Source: Ovis canadensis (lineage: Eukaryota; Chordata; Mammalia; Artiodactyla; Bovidae). Taken from it: a DNA stretch of 64,000 nucleotides. This document shows positions 53,940 to 64,000 of the stretch, in pieces. Position 1 is the first letter of the stretch, and each line of letters begins with the position of its first letter. The DNA lies in contig NC_091251.1 of the NCBI RefSeq assembly GCF_042477335.2, forward strand, positions 92,085,501 to 92,149,500, written 5' to 3'. The notes beneath the pieces were generated by a model, which worked only from the letters and a program-made list of their open reading frames with translations, was not told the DNA's origin and searched no databases. Made by a program: the position numbers and the translations under genes.

Positions 53940-55475
53940 TTGGATTTCAACTGAAATTGCTGCACGATGGTGTGATCACTCACCTAGAGCCAGACATCCT
54001 GGAGTGCAAAGTCAAGTGGGCCTTGGAAGCATTACAATGTGCAAAGCAAGTGGAAGTGATGGAATTTCAGCTGTCCTATTTCAAATCCTAAAAGATGATG
54101 CTGTTAAAGTATGCTGCACTCAGTATGTCAGCAAATTTTGAAAACTTGGCAGTGGCCACAGGACTGGATAAGGTTAGTTTTCATTTCAATGCTAAAGGCA
54201 ATGCCCAAGAATGTTCAAATTACCATACAGTGGCACTCATCTCACATGCCAGCAAGATTATGCTCAACATCCTTCAAGCTAGACTTCAGCAGTACATGAA
54301 CTGAGAACTTCCAGATGTACAAGCTGGATTTAGAAAAGGCAGAAGAACCAGAAAATCAAATTGCCAACACATGCTGGATCATAATCATCTATTTCTGCTT
54401 CACTGATTGTGCTAAAGCCTTTGTGTGGATCACAACAAACTGTGGAACATTCTTAATGAGATGGGAATACCAGACCACATTACCTACTTCCTGAGAAACC
54501 TGTAGGCAGGTCAAGAAGGAACAGTTAGGACAAGACATGGAACAACAGACTGGTTCAAAATTGTGAAAGGAGTACGTCAAGGCTGTATATTGTCACCCTG
54601 CTTATTTACCTCATATGTAGAATACATCATGTGAAATGCCGGGCTGGATGAAGCACAAGCTAGAATCAAGATTGCTGGGAGAAAGAGCAACAACCTTAGA
54701 TATGCAGATGATACCACTTTCTTGGCAGAAAGTGAAGAGAATCTAAAGAGCCTCTTGATGAAGATGAAAGAGGAGAGTGGAAAAGATGGCTTAAAACTCA
54801 ACATTCAAAAAACAATCATGGCATCCAGTCCTATCACTTCATGGCAAATAGATGGGGGGAAATGTTGAAACAGTGTCAGATTTCACTTTCTTGGGCTCCA
54901 AAATCACTGCAGGTGGTGCCTACAGCCACAAAATTAAAAGACGTTTGTTCCTTGGAAGAATAGCTAAGACAAAGCTAGACAGTGTATTAAAAAAGCAGAG
55001 ACGTCACTTTGCCAACAAGGGTCCGTATAGTCAAAGGTATGGTCTTTCCAGTAGTCACATATGGATATGAGAGCTGGACTGTAAAAAAGGCTGAGGACCG
55101 AGAATTGATGCTTTTGAACTGCGGTGCTGGAGAAGACTCTTGAGAGTCCATTGGACAGCAAGGTGATCAAACCAGTCAATCCTAAAGAAAATCAACCCTG
55201 AATATTCATTGGAAGGATTGGTGCTGAAGTTGAAGCTCTAATACTTTGGCCACCTGATGTGATGAGCTTTTCCTGATTAGAAAAGACCCGGATGCTGGGA
55301 AAGACAGGGCAAGAGGAGAATGGGGCAACAGAGGATGAGATGGTTGGATGGCATCACTGACTCAGTGGACATGAGTTTGAGCCATCTCCGGGAGATAGTG
55401 AAGGAAGGGAAGCCTGATGTGCTGCAGTCCATGGGGTCGCAAAGATTCAGACAAAACTTAGTGACTGAACAGCAA
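53940..55475 (+). mobile_element. BovB LINE remnant, reverse transcriptase to 3' end
   Basis: Sense BovB copy, older or more damaged than the one at 46.8 kb. It carries the RT region in broken frames, the YADD box in NNLRYADDTTFLAESEENLK (around 54693-54752, interrupted upstream and downstream), then the 3' tail ending gtcgcaaagattcagacaaa. At least one internal deletion lies near 54380, and several frameshifts and stops are present. Confidence 0.92.
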
Positions 55476-56074
55476 CAGAAACAAAAAATGTATGTACATG
55501 ACTCTCTCCTTCTCAGTTCCAAAAATCTCTCCTCCCCTGCTATTTGAGCCAAGAAGTGGGACTGCTGCCAGCCCTGGATTTTCAATACTGTCCACACTTT
55601 TGGATTATCCCAATTTGAAAATGCCATTTATTTCTATTGGGATTCTGACAGACACAGGACAGATGCTGGAAGCGGTACCAGGAAACAGACTCATAAAATG
55701 GAATTCTGGGCTTGGGTTGGTCATGCGTTTGAGGAGTCCAAAGATAACTTCCTGGATGAAGACAAATGGGACAAGGCAGTTCATGGTAGATGGTAGGATT
55801 GTAATCACCCAATTTATCAGAAGGTAAAGCAAGGTGTTTGGAGAACAACGTGTTGTAGCACTTAGAACAGTAATGAAAATGGTGGAGCCACCCAGCTCTT
55901 TTTATGGCCTTAAAGATCATACATAAGGAAAAAGACAAATGAAAATTATGAATATTCCCATAAGCAACTGGAAATCCTCCCAGAAAAATTTAAAGGAATA
56001 CTTCCTCACCTGTAGGCACTAGGAGGATAGGAATATGGACCAAGTCCAAGTTACAGCATCAATTAAATACACAA

Positions 56075-56180
56075 CACCAACCCACTCCAGTATTCTTGCC
56101 TAGAAAATCCCTTGGACAGAGGAGCCGGGCAGGCTACAGTCCATAGGATTGCAAAGAGTTGGAAATGACTGAGCATGCAT
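56075..56180 (+). mobile_element. Bov-tA SINE, 3' part only
   Basis: caacccactccagtattctt to gaaatgactgagcatgca. The tRNA-derived head is missing. Confidence 0.85.
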
Positions 56181-56396
56181 ATTATGTATCTTAAGGACAC
56201 AGGTAGGGAAGGAGTGAAACCAAGTAACATGAGACTTTAACTGTGTAGAACTGGGCACCTTATCCAAAAAACTATAAAAATTAGACTTACATAACAGCTA
56301 TTTAATTATAAACATTGAAGAGATAATTATGGAACCCAAGCCAGTCAAGTCAAGCAGGCACGAGTAAGCTGTAAAAACAGGTGGCTTAAATGCTTG

Positions 56397-56590
56397 TGGG
56401 CTTCCCCTGGTGGCTCAGAGGGTAAAGAATCTGCCTGCAATGCAGGAGACCCGGGTTCAGTCCCTGGGTCAGAAAGATCCCCAGGAGAAGGAAATGGCAA
56501 CCCACTCCAGTATTCTTGCCTGGAGAATCCCATGAACAGAGGAGCCTGGTGGGCTACAGTCCACAGGGTGGCAAAGAGTTGTACCCAACT
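56397..56590 (+). mobile_element. Bov-tA-type SINE, sense
   Basis: Complete copy (gggcttcccctggtggctca ... gtacccaactgaaca). Flanking direct repeats aaatgctt and agatgctt are imperfect. Confidence 0.9.
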
Positions 56591-56887
56591 GAACACTTAG
56601 ATGCTTATAGCCACTGTACCTACAGCTTTGCTGCCTCTTTTTCAGCCATACTGTGGCTTCACAGATAATTTCCTGTGGCCAGTTAATAAATAAGGGGAAA
56701 GCATGAACTTAATTCTCGGGTGGATCTACAGTGTACCAGAACCAGCCAGAAGTGGAGAGCACCCTGCTATAGCCCCACTGAGATGGCCCTCAGAGACCAT
56801 AGCAGTGGAAATTCTCTCAGGGCCAGACTTCAGGCAGATCATCTGATAGCCCATTTTAGCCTGAATAATGAATCTACACTGATTCAT

Positions 56888-57101
56888 GTGCTGTGCTCTG
56901 CTTAGATGCTCAGTCATGTCTGACTCTTTGTGACCTCGTGGACCATAGCCCATTAGGCTCCTCTCATGGGGATTCTCCAGGCCAGAATCCTGGAGTGGGT
57001 TGCCATGCCCTCCTCCAGGGGATCATCCCAACTCAGGGACTGAACTCAGGTCTCCTGCACTGCAGGTGAATTCTTTACCATCTGAGCCACCAGGGAAGCC
57101 C
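56888..57101 (-). mobile_element. Bov-tA-type SINE, antisense
   Basis: Complete antisense copy, with an exact 12-bp duplication ACACTGATTCAT at 56876-56887 and 57102-57113. Confidence 0.95.
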
Positions 57102-57873
57102 ACACTGATTCATACACATGAAAAAAGGGTGACTGGCTCCCTGAAGCTTTGAAAGGAAGGTAATTGGTGACATGGAAGTTTGAAGATGTGTATATGTGGA
57201 CCTCTGGAATGCTGCCCAAAGTGTGAAGATATTAGTGCCTACCTAGGAATGGTCACGGTAGTAGAAGTTCTCAATCATCAGATGGACAGGATGACTCATG
57301 CTATAGATCTTAGTTGGCCCCTTTCTCCAGCTGTTCTGGTGGCTTGTTCAATGGTTCATCCATAAAATTGTCCTGGCAACAGGGATGGAAGTTATGCTTG
57401 AGCTTAGTAATTGGATCCCCTCACTGAGGCTCGTTTGGCTCTTGCCACCAGTAAGTGGACAACCTGCTAATTGCAGAGGTAATCGATAAGCCTTTGATAT
57501 GCTATGCCCTTGATATGTTCTAGGAAGATCAGCTAGTTACCTGGGTGATTACACTGAATCATTCTCATCATGGAAGAGGTAGCAGTTAGTCTTTGCAAGG
57601 AGCTGAACACAATTTCTGGGTGTGGATTTGCCCATAGTCTCTCTGCTAACATCATTTATGGACTCAGATTGCCTTATCCATTGCCATATATCTTTTATAA
57701 CACAGTCTTTAATCAGAGGCACTAACTTAGCACATTTCCTATCGCTCACATATGGTTGACTTGACATAATAGTGGAATGACCTGTTGCAGGCTCACTTAC
57801 AGCACCAACTAGGAGGTAATACCTTGTGAGGTTGTGATGCTATCCTACTGAATGCAGTGTATGCTTTAAATTG

Positions 57874-58094
57874 CTTCTCTGGTGGCTCAACGGTAAAGAA
57901 TTTGCCAGCCAGTGCAAGAGAAGCAGGAGAAATGGGTTCGATCCCCGGGTTGGGAAGATTCCCTGGAGATGGAAATGGCAACCCACTCCATTCTTGCCTG
58001 GAAAATCCCATGGACAGAGGAGCCTGGTGGGCTACAGTCCTCCATAGGGTCGCAAAGAGTTGGACACAACTCACTAAGTAACAACAGCAACAAC
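57874..58094 (+). mobile_element. Bov-tA-type SINE, sense
   Basis: Complete copy, with an exact 13-bp duplication ATGCTTTAAATTG at 57861-57873 and 58095-58107. Confidence 0.95.
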
Positions 58095-58678
58095 ATGCTT
58101 TAAATTGGGAGCCAGTATAGTGTTGCCTTCTTCCAGACAGGATGCACAGGTCTGAGGACTGAAGAGTGGAGGTGGGGTGTTCCCTCTCATCATTATGCCT
58201 AGTAATCTCCTTGAAGAATTTTACTTTCTGCCCCTATAACCTTGGCCTCAGTAGGTCTGGTGGTCCTAAAGCCTAAGGGAGAAATGCCTCTACCAGGGAA
58301 CACAGTTTCAGATTATTTACATCAAGAAGGCAAAGATCAGTGAACTGGGTAGGGTGATTATCCCAGTTATTTGGGGGGACCTGGGTTGCTACCTAATGAG
58401 AGTAAGAAGGACTATTTTGGAAACTTGGGATTCATTGTGGGTGCCTTTTCATACTCCCTTTCCTGAGAATACCAATCAATGAAACATTAGAGCAAAACAC
58501 CAGGATTTCAAATATTCTGGGATGAAGGTTTGAGTTATCGCACCAGGTAAAGGACCTCATCCAACTGAAATACTGGCTGAGAGTAATGGGATTTGGAGCG
58601 GTTGGGGAAAGATGACAGCATGACGTGGTAGAAGATGCACGTGCAGAGACTACCATTTACCAGTAGTAGCAATACTGC

Positions 58679-58953
58679 CAGAGAAGGCGATGGCACCCCA
58701 CTCTAGTACTCTTGCCTGGAAAATCCCATGGATGGTAAGCTTGGTAGGCTATAGTCCATGGGGTCGCAAAGAGTCGGACACAACTGAGCGACCTCCCTTT
58801 CACTTTTCACTTTCATGCATTGGAGAAGGAAATGGCAACCCACTCCAGTGTTCTTGCCTGGAGAATCCCAGGGATGGGGGAGCCTGGTGGGCTGCCGTCT
58901 ATGGGGTTGCACGGAGTTGGATACGACTGAAGCGACTTAGCAGCAGCAGCAGC
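58679..58953 (+). mobile_element. Bov-A2 dimeric SINE, sense, with CAG tail
   Basis: Two monomers joined by cacttttcactttcatgcat, ending in (AGC)n. Exact 11-bp duplication AGCAATACTGC at 58668-58678 and 58954-58964. Confidence 0.95.
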
Positions 58954-58964
58954 AGCAATACTGC

Positions 58965-59685
58965 ACTAAGTCTTACTCTGTATTCAGGATATTTTAGGGT
59001 GACCAACCATGCCCATTTCCCAGGACTGAAGTGTTTCCTGAAACATGGGAACTTCAGTGCTGAAGCCAGGAAAGTCCAGGAAAAACCAAAACAAGTCATC
59101 CCATTTATGCTCATTTCTTTTAATCAGCACTATGAAAGCACACAAAGCATGTCTTACACACCTAACAGGTGTAAATGAAGATAATAAGCAGTGACTTTTA
59201 AATCTGGTGGACCTAAATAGTTAAGTCCAGCTTGCTTACTTGCTGGATGACCTTGGCCAGACTACACGGCTTCTCCTGAAGCTTCACCTCCTTCGGTGAG
59301 TCCGCAGGCATTTCCGTACACCATGACCCACTTTAGTATTAGCAAGGAAGACTCTATATGGGCTGCTGTCCTTTTCTGTGTCACTGTTTCTTTGATGCCA
59401 AACATATCTGGCCCACTTCTCCAAAGTCCAAGGGGCTTGCCCTTGGCTGTCCCTTTAAATCTTAACCTCTGTGCCCCATGCAGCCCAAGAAGCCAGGGAC
59501 CTGCTCCTGCTACAGAAGCAAGACTATGAAGGGCTTTTCTCCACCTCCAGGGAGCCTGCCTGGACCAACATAGAGAGGGATGGTATGTTGTATGAGGTGG
59601 CCTGAGGTCATCCATCTATCCCCTGGAACACTGCCAGGCTCCTGAAACATGTCAGACCCCAATGGCACCAGTTGTAAGGGATTTT
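58965..59685. other. Intergenic stretch, partly old repeat
   Basis: The part at 58995-59070 (agggtgaccaaccatgccca) resembles a MER53-like DNA element (weak). The part at 59280-59640 has a 117-residue minus-strand open frame without a recognised domain. Confidence 0.4.
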
Positions 59686-59689
59686 ACCA

Positions 59690-59900
59690 CAAAGCATTAT
59701 TGAGAGGTGAAAGGAATATTTCTAGGGTACGTGCTAAGTACAGGGCACCATGGTAATTGCCTTGAAAAATGGCTCATTTAACCTTGCAACAACTGTATGT
59801 CTGGGTTGGAGAAAATAAAGTTCAGGGAGGTTAAAGTCACTTGTTTAAAAATCCCCACAAAAGGTAAAAATGATACAACTGGGGTTCAAACCCCAGAGAA
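59690..59900 (-). repeat. MIR SINE, antisense
   Basis: ttcagggaggttaaagtcac and aactggggttcaaacccc are the antisense MIR core and 5' side. Upstream, cgtgctaagtacagggcacc fits its 3' part. Confidence 0.65.
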
Positions 59901-60214
59901 TACTGGAGGTTAGCACCAACATGTAGAAGGTCAAATGGCAAAACCCAAACCTTGACCCCACAGTAGGTGTCACATGCACAAGTGGCTCCGGGAACCAGGA
60001 AGTCCTGTGAATGAGATTGGAAGCCTGGATAGGGACCCTGGGGAACTGAGAACTGAAACCCTGGCAACACGGGGTGGCCACCGATCAGCTCTGCTGGAGT
60101 ATTGCCATGAAGGAATGCTCACTCAGTGTGGCCAGAGAAGTTAAAATTCATATTTTTACACAAAATGCTTGTTTAAAGACACTGAAAACTATTCTACTTA
60201 AAAAATACATTGAT

Positions 60215-60285
60215 CATGATGTATGGCAGAAGCCAACACAATATTCTAATTATCTTTCAATTAAAAATAAATTAAAAACAAAAAC
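60215..60285 (+). mobile_element. Ruminant L1 3' tail fragment
   Basis: gtatggcagaagccaacaca, then aatattctaattatctttca and attaaaaataaattaaaaac match the 3' end of bovine-type L1. Confidence 0.6.
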
Positions 60286-61195
60286 ATCAATCTTGGTAGC
60301 CCACTCCCCCACTTCCTGGTAACCATCAAAGAGAAAAAAAATACATGGATCAAATGCATCACACTGCTGCCCACCAGGTTTAACTCTTACCCTGCACAGT
60401 CATGGAAAGAGAAACAGATTGAACAAGGAGTCAGCCAGAGGCCGTGATCATAGCAGAAGAGTGAATTACCTCACAACGCGGAAGCAAGGTCACTCATGCA
60501 ATCTGACCTTGTAATAAAGGTCATTGGGGCGGCCACAGAGTGACAACCAGCTCCTACTGTGTTTCACCTGATGGAGAAGTTGGGGCCAACCTGAGATACA
60601 GCAGAAAAGTTAGAAATTGGATGAATTAGATTAGAAATCAGAATCTGAGGATTTTGAGGCATCAAAGTAGTTTACCTTGGGTCACCTCCTTTCCAGATTC
60701 TTAAGAATGATGAATTCCCTCCACATTTATGAGTAGAGGTTAATCCCATTTCTTATAAAGACAGTTTGATTCCCCTGTTCTTTTCTGAACATGTTGTAAA
60801 TATCATATGACATTCCTTCTAGGAGCAGTTTTCTAGGAACACTTTCCTAAGATGTCTTTGGAATCACCCTCTCCTTGGGACTAGGGAATATACCATTATG
60901 AATTGTGAATAATTAGACTTATCGACCCAAATCACTTTATCACCGTGAAATTTCCCTTTTTGGAAATTTTCACCAGTTTGACTTTTACTGGGTCCACTCA
61001 GCTGCCCCTAGAATAGGTCCTTGCTCAGTTAAGGATGGGGACAAAAGCAGAAGAAGGGGACTGAATTAGGTCAAGAGGGCTGGCTCCTCAGCTATTCCTC
61101 CTGGACACTGGCTGCCTCCCAGGGTCCCTCGCTGGAAGAATGGCCTTCTGAGGGGCTCATCCTTTGTTCTGGTGTGTATCATGGAAGGCTGGCAT
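60286..61195. other. Intergenic stretch without recognised elements
   Basis: No coding sequence or nameable repeat on either strand. Confidence 0.4.
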
Positions 61196-61199
61196 TCTG

Positions 61200-61330
61200 A
61201 TTTAAAATTAGAAGACTTGTGTTTATGACCTGCCTCTTACTATCTGTGTGCTCCTGGGCAATTGTTCAACCTCTAGGAACCTCACTGATAAAATGAAAAT
61301 AATATCTACTTCTGTGGTTCTTAACCAACT
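61200..61330 (+). repeat. MIR SINE fragment
   Basis: cttactatctgtgtgctcct, then gggcaattgttcaacctcta and ctgataaaatgaaaataata match the MIR core. Confidence 0.68.
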
Positions 61331-61439
61331 CAAAACATGAAAGGTTTGTAAACCACAAAGCTCCAACATGGACATAGGTCAGATTGCTTTTGGCCATAGC
61401 TACTAAAAATACCTATCTTTAATTACCAAGGGGTTGTGG

Positions 61440-61870
61440 CAGAGGTAACCATTCATAAAAAAAAGTCATGTCTTGTAGGATAGAATGGTCATTGGGAAGT
61501 GGCAGCCCAGCCAGAATTATACTTCCTATCTCCTTTGCATTTGACTGGGTTGAAGTGAGTAACCTTTACTAAAGGAATATGAGCAAAAGTGATGAGTAGC
61601 ACTTCAGAGCCAAGGCATGAGAAATGTGCCTTCTCTAATTTATTTCCTACCTATGACCCGAGGAAGAGGATCCAAAGCCTCTGAGATTGGCGGCATCAAA
61701 AAATAGGAGAAAAATGAGTTCCCGAATCCTTGCCTGGAAGAAAGCCACCTACTGACTGAGACCAATCTTGCTGGATTATTATGTGAGTGAGAAATGCTAA
61801 AATGTTTTGTTAAGCCCCGATATCCTGGGGTTTCTTTATTACAGCAGCTAAGATTGCTCTAAGTAATAAG
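61440..61870 (+). mobile_element. MLT1-like MaLR LTR remnant
   Basis: Old LTR of the ERVL-MaLR group: gcatttgactgggttgaagt, agtagcacttcagagccaag, then attatgtgagtgagaaatgc and the end ttacagcagctaagattgct. Diverged and without internal sequence. Confidence 0.6.
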
Positions 61871-62539
61871 TGAATCAAGGGGATGGGAATGCTATAGCTC
61901 CGCCAGGAAAAAGTGCTGAGGAGGCCACGTGCATAATGGCTGGCTGTGTATTTTCCACACTAGCACACAGGCCGATGGAGCCAAGGGCTTGCAAAAGGAC
62001 ATCTGCTATGCTCCATCAGATGAGGTCGGTGGACAGTTTAATTACACACACACACAGAGATACATCATAGATGTATATGTATGTATATTCTAGAATCCCA
62101 GTGTTAAAGCTGGAAGTAATGAGCTTCAGAGGCCATATATTAAAACCTTTTTTGTAGTTCAGGAAACGGAGTAAGGTGGCTTGGCCCAAGTGCACAGAGC
62201 TACTCAGTGGTGGCATCTTAACTAGTACCAAGTCCTGAGACCTGGTTCAACCAGGTCTCCGTGGTTCAACCCAGCTTCTCTCTTGGCAAAGTCTAACATC
62301 TGGATAACCCAGGAATGACTCACGAAAGGGGAGAGATGGAGACAAATGGATTTTATGATTCTGCATCTACCGTTTCATTGGCTAACGAGCATTTTTCACT
62401 GTCAATTTTGTGGCAGGCAAAAAAAAAAAAAAAAAAGACCGAGCCCTGTAGCCAAACCCTTTTCCTGGACTGCTTTTTTTGTGTGTTCTTGTGCGTCCTT
62501 TTAAACGCTATCCTCTAGCCACGACAACCATTGCTAATC
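61871..62539. other. Intergenic stretch, simple repeats and old SINE-like sequence
   Basis: (AC)n at 62043-62056, an A18 run at 62420-62437, and at 62090-62230 a MIR-like or tRNA-SINE-like piece (gttaaagctggaagtaatga, tgcacagagctactcagtgg) that I cannot place exactly. Confidence 0.4.
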
Positions 62540-62830
62540 CATGATTCTGCCAGGCCCTGGTTCACCCCGTGCCTTCAAGTATGCTGTTTCTTCTCGAATG
62601 TTCTTCATCGCAAACCCCCCTCACCAAGATGAGTCTCTATTTCTTCTTCTTCCAAGATGTTACCCACCTATTCCATTTCCGGGAAGTCTTCTGCAATTCC
62701 TGCAGGCTGAAACAGAGTTTCTTTCCACCGTGTGCTGTGGTGCCCCGTCTATCCCACCTTTTGGCCACTCACGGCGCAGAATTGTACTTCTCATTCCCAC
62801 CTTGATGTCTCACATGCAGCAAAGCCTTCT
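62540..62830 (+). repeat. Possible L2 LINE fragment
   Basis: The order of caagtatgctgtttcttctc, gaatgttcttcatcgc and tttccgggaagtcttctgca fits the L2 ORF2 to 3' UTR region. Weak. Confidence 0.4.
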
Positions 62831-63410
62831 TCCCATCCCGTAACTTTTGGAAAGGGTGACAGTACATGCAAGGTGGTGGCCACCCCCGTCTCCTCCCCTG
62901 AGCTGTAGACCAGGACTGGACGCCTGACACAAAGTAACCAGGCCGCAGGCACTCCTGCCATCTCGACAGAGCCTTCTACGAGGACTCTGCCTTTGGGGGA
63001 TGGCCCCTTTTGAGGAAAAATTGGCCCCATTTCCTCCATTGAGAATGTGCATTCAGAGTTTAAAAGAGATGTTCCAGGTTGCTGTAGGGAACAGAGTTGT
63101 GAGGTCACGGCAGTATGTCAAGGCCATGCCAGACCACAAACAAGACGAGCAAAGCAAGAGCACGTCGGGAGAGGGAGGTGGAGGATAGGCCTGCAAGGGA
63201 GAAGGAGCAAGGATGGGGGACATGCTGTGAGTTGGGGGACACGGAACGTGGCCTCAGTTCCTGAGGGCTTTCAGGTCCCTGTGCTGTGTTTCTGCCTTGG
63301 GTTCCCCAAGAGGCCCCCACTAAGGCTTCGAAGTAGAGCCCCTCTTCATTTCCTGAATGACTTTAATGGGTTTCTGCTTCTTGTAACCCAAAGAGCCTTG
63401 GTTAAAGCAG
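62831..63410. other. Intergenic stretch without recognised elements
   Basis: No exon with homology I recognise on either strand, although short open frames exist. Confidence 0.4.
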
Positions 63411-63419
63411 CTCTGCCTC

Positions 63420-63560
63420 CCACTCTGGACCGTGAGTTTCTTGAGGTCAGAAACTCTATCTTCCTCTTCACTGTAGCACCAGAACATATCTCAAGGCACA
63501 CATGGTATTCAGAATCACTTGTTGAAAGAATCATGAGTACATGAATGAATGGATGTGCCC
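63420..63560 (+). repeat. L2 LINE 3' end
   Basis: ggaccgtgagtttcttgagg, then cactgtagcaccagaacata and cttgttgaaagaatcatgag are the L2 terminus. Confidence 0.7.
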
Positions 63561-64000
63561 ATTGGTAATAAACACAGGATGCTGTTTGTCTAGCTGGAGT
63601 CCCTGACCCAGCAGCCCTTTCTAATACCAAGAGCTCTTTCCCCTTTAATCATTATCACGGCTCTACCTCTCATGTCCTCCAGCCTCTTAAAATCCACATT
63701 TTGACAGGTGACATTTCCCTGAAGCTTTTTTTTTTTTTTTTTGCTTTAAAAAACCTAGGTTTGGCACACTGGCATCTGAAGAGATGACAGGTACAAATGG
63801 GAGATACAAATAGGAGATGACACTTTCACCTCAGTCACTGCAGCCCCAGAAGGAACCCAAGGTGGCCCCCTGGACCTTTTCCTGAAGCAACATTGGGAGA
63901 AGCAAGCTGTCTTCAGAGAGATATAAGTATAGCTTTTATTTTTTTTTTAAACCAACCCAACATTTCCACTGGCAACTGTCAACATAGCTTATGACATGAA
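63561..64000. other. End of window, nothing recognised
   Basis: T18 run at about 63726-63743 and a T-rich run near 63937-63950. No coding sequence. A TTTATT at about 63936 could in principle be a minus-strand poly(A) signal of the next gene, but nothing else supports it. Confidence 0.35.

Larger units (their letters stand above)
55495..58667 (+). mobile_element. Decayed ERVL-class endogenous retrovirus, pol region
   Basis: The host sequence between five SINEs reads as one continuous, degenerate ERVL internal region. It has an RNase H-side part at about 55560-56040 and an integrase and post-integrase part at about 57380-58620. No frame stays open for more than roughly 110 residues, with many stops and indels, and there are no LTRs that I can see on either side. 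It is an old, dead copy. Assignment rests on recognising the ERVL pol layout, not on an alignment. Confidence 0.65.

Noticed and set aside
54095..54304. Small overlapping frames around 54.1 kb as genes
   Set aside because: They translate the broken BovB RT region.
22842..58955. Trinucleotide and short repeats as a CRISPR-like array
   Set aside because: These are SINE tails and microsatellites in a mammalian genome. There are no spacers of regular length and no cas genes.
59262..59615. 117-codon minus-strand frame as part of SLC8A3 or another gene
   Set aside because: No resemblance to the sodium/calcium exchanger family or any domain I know.

Overview
The window is nuclear DNA from a ruminant, almost certainly a bovid (cattle, sheep or goat cannot be separated by eye). 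The evidence is the dense load of Bov-tA/Bov-A2 SINEs, BovB LINE copies with BovB-derived ART2A-type tails, and CHR-type SINEs, on a background of older mammalian repeats (L1, L2, MIR, MER5A, MLT1, MLT2, ERVL).

The only protein-coding gene I can support is SMOC1 (SPARC-related modular calcium-binding protein 1), on the + strand. Seven coding exons are present, inferred to be exons 6-12 of 12, at 4158-4214, 6146-6226, 23684-23876, 24447-24529, 26706-26811, 36815-37059 and 41720-41736 (stop). All introns are GT-AG and all phases join without a break, giving the C-terminal 260 residues: the linker, the second thyroglobulin type-1 domain, and the extracellular calcium-binding (EC) domain with two EF-hands. 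The 3' UTR runs from 41737 to about 43790, with an AATAAA at 43767-43772. The signal peptide, Kazal-like domain and first thyroglobulin domain must lie upstream of base 1. Positions 1-4157 are intron.

Region by region: 1-4157 upstream intron with an old L1; 4158-6226 two small linker exons; 6227-23683 a 17.5 kb repeat-rich intron with a CpG-dense block and an ERVL-type LTR; 23684-26811 the thyroglobulin exons and the start of the EC domain; 26812-36814 a 10 kb intron with a mariner-type hairpin element and a tandem duplication; 36815-43790 the EF-hand exon, a 35-bp minisatellite, the last exon with a tandem (NAGNAG) acceptor, and a 3' UTR containing a ruminant SINE.

From about 43.8 kb to the end I found no coding sequence. 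This flank holds a G-quadruplex-type G-run block, two BovB reverse-transcriptase remnants in opposite orientation, and a roughly 3 kb decayed ERVL pol remnant cut up by at least five SINEs. In other mammals I recall SLC8A3 lying next, converging on SMOC1 from the opposite strand. None of its coding sequence was recognised here.

I did not find a novel multi-gene system. The observations most worth a second look are the tandem acceptor with a SINE 52 nt upstream, the SINE inside the SMOC1 3' UTR, the miR-2284/2285-like mariner hairpin, the intronic minisatellite, the G-run block and the nested ERVL locus. Repeat family names come from recognition, not from a RepeatMasker run, so repeat edges without stated target-site duplications are approximate.
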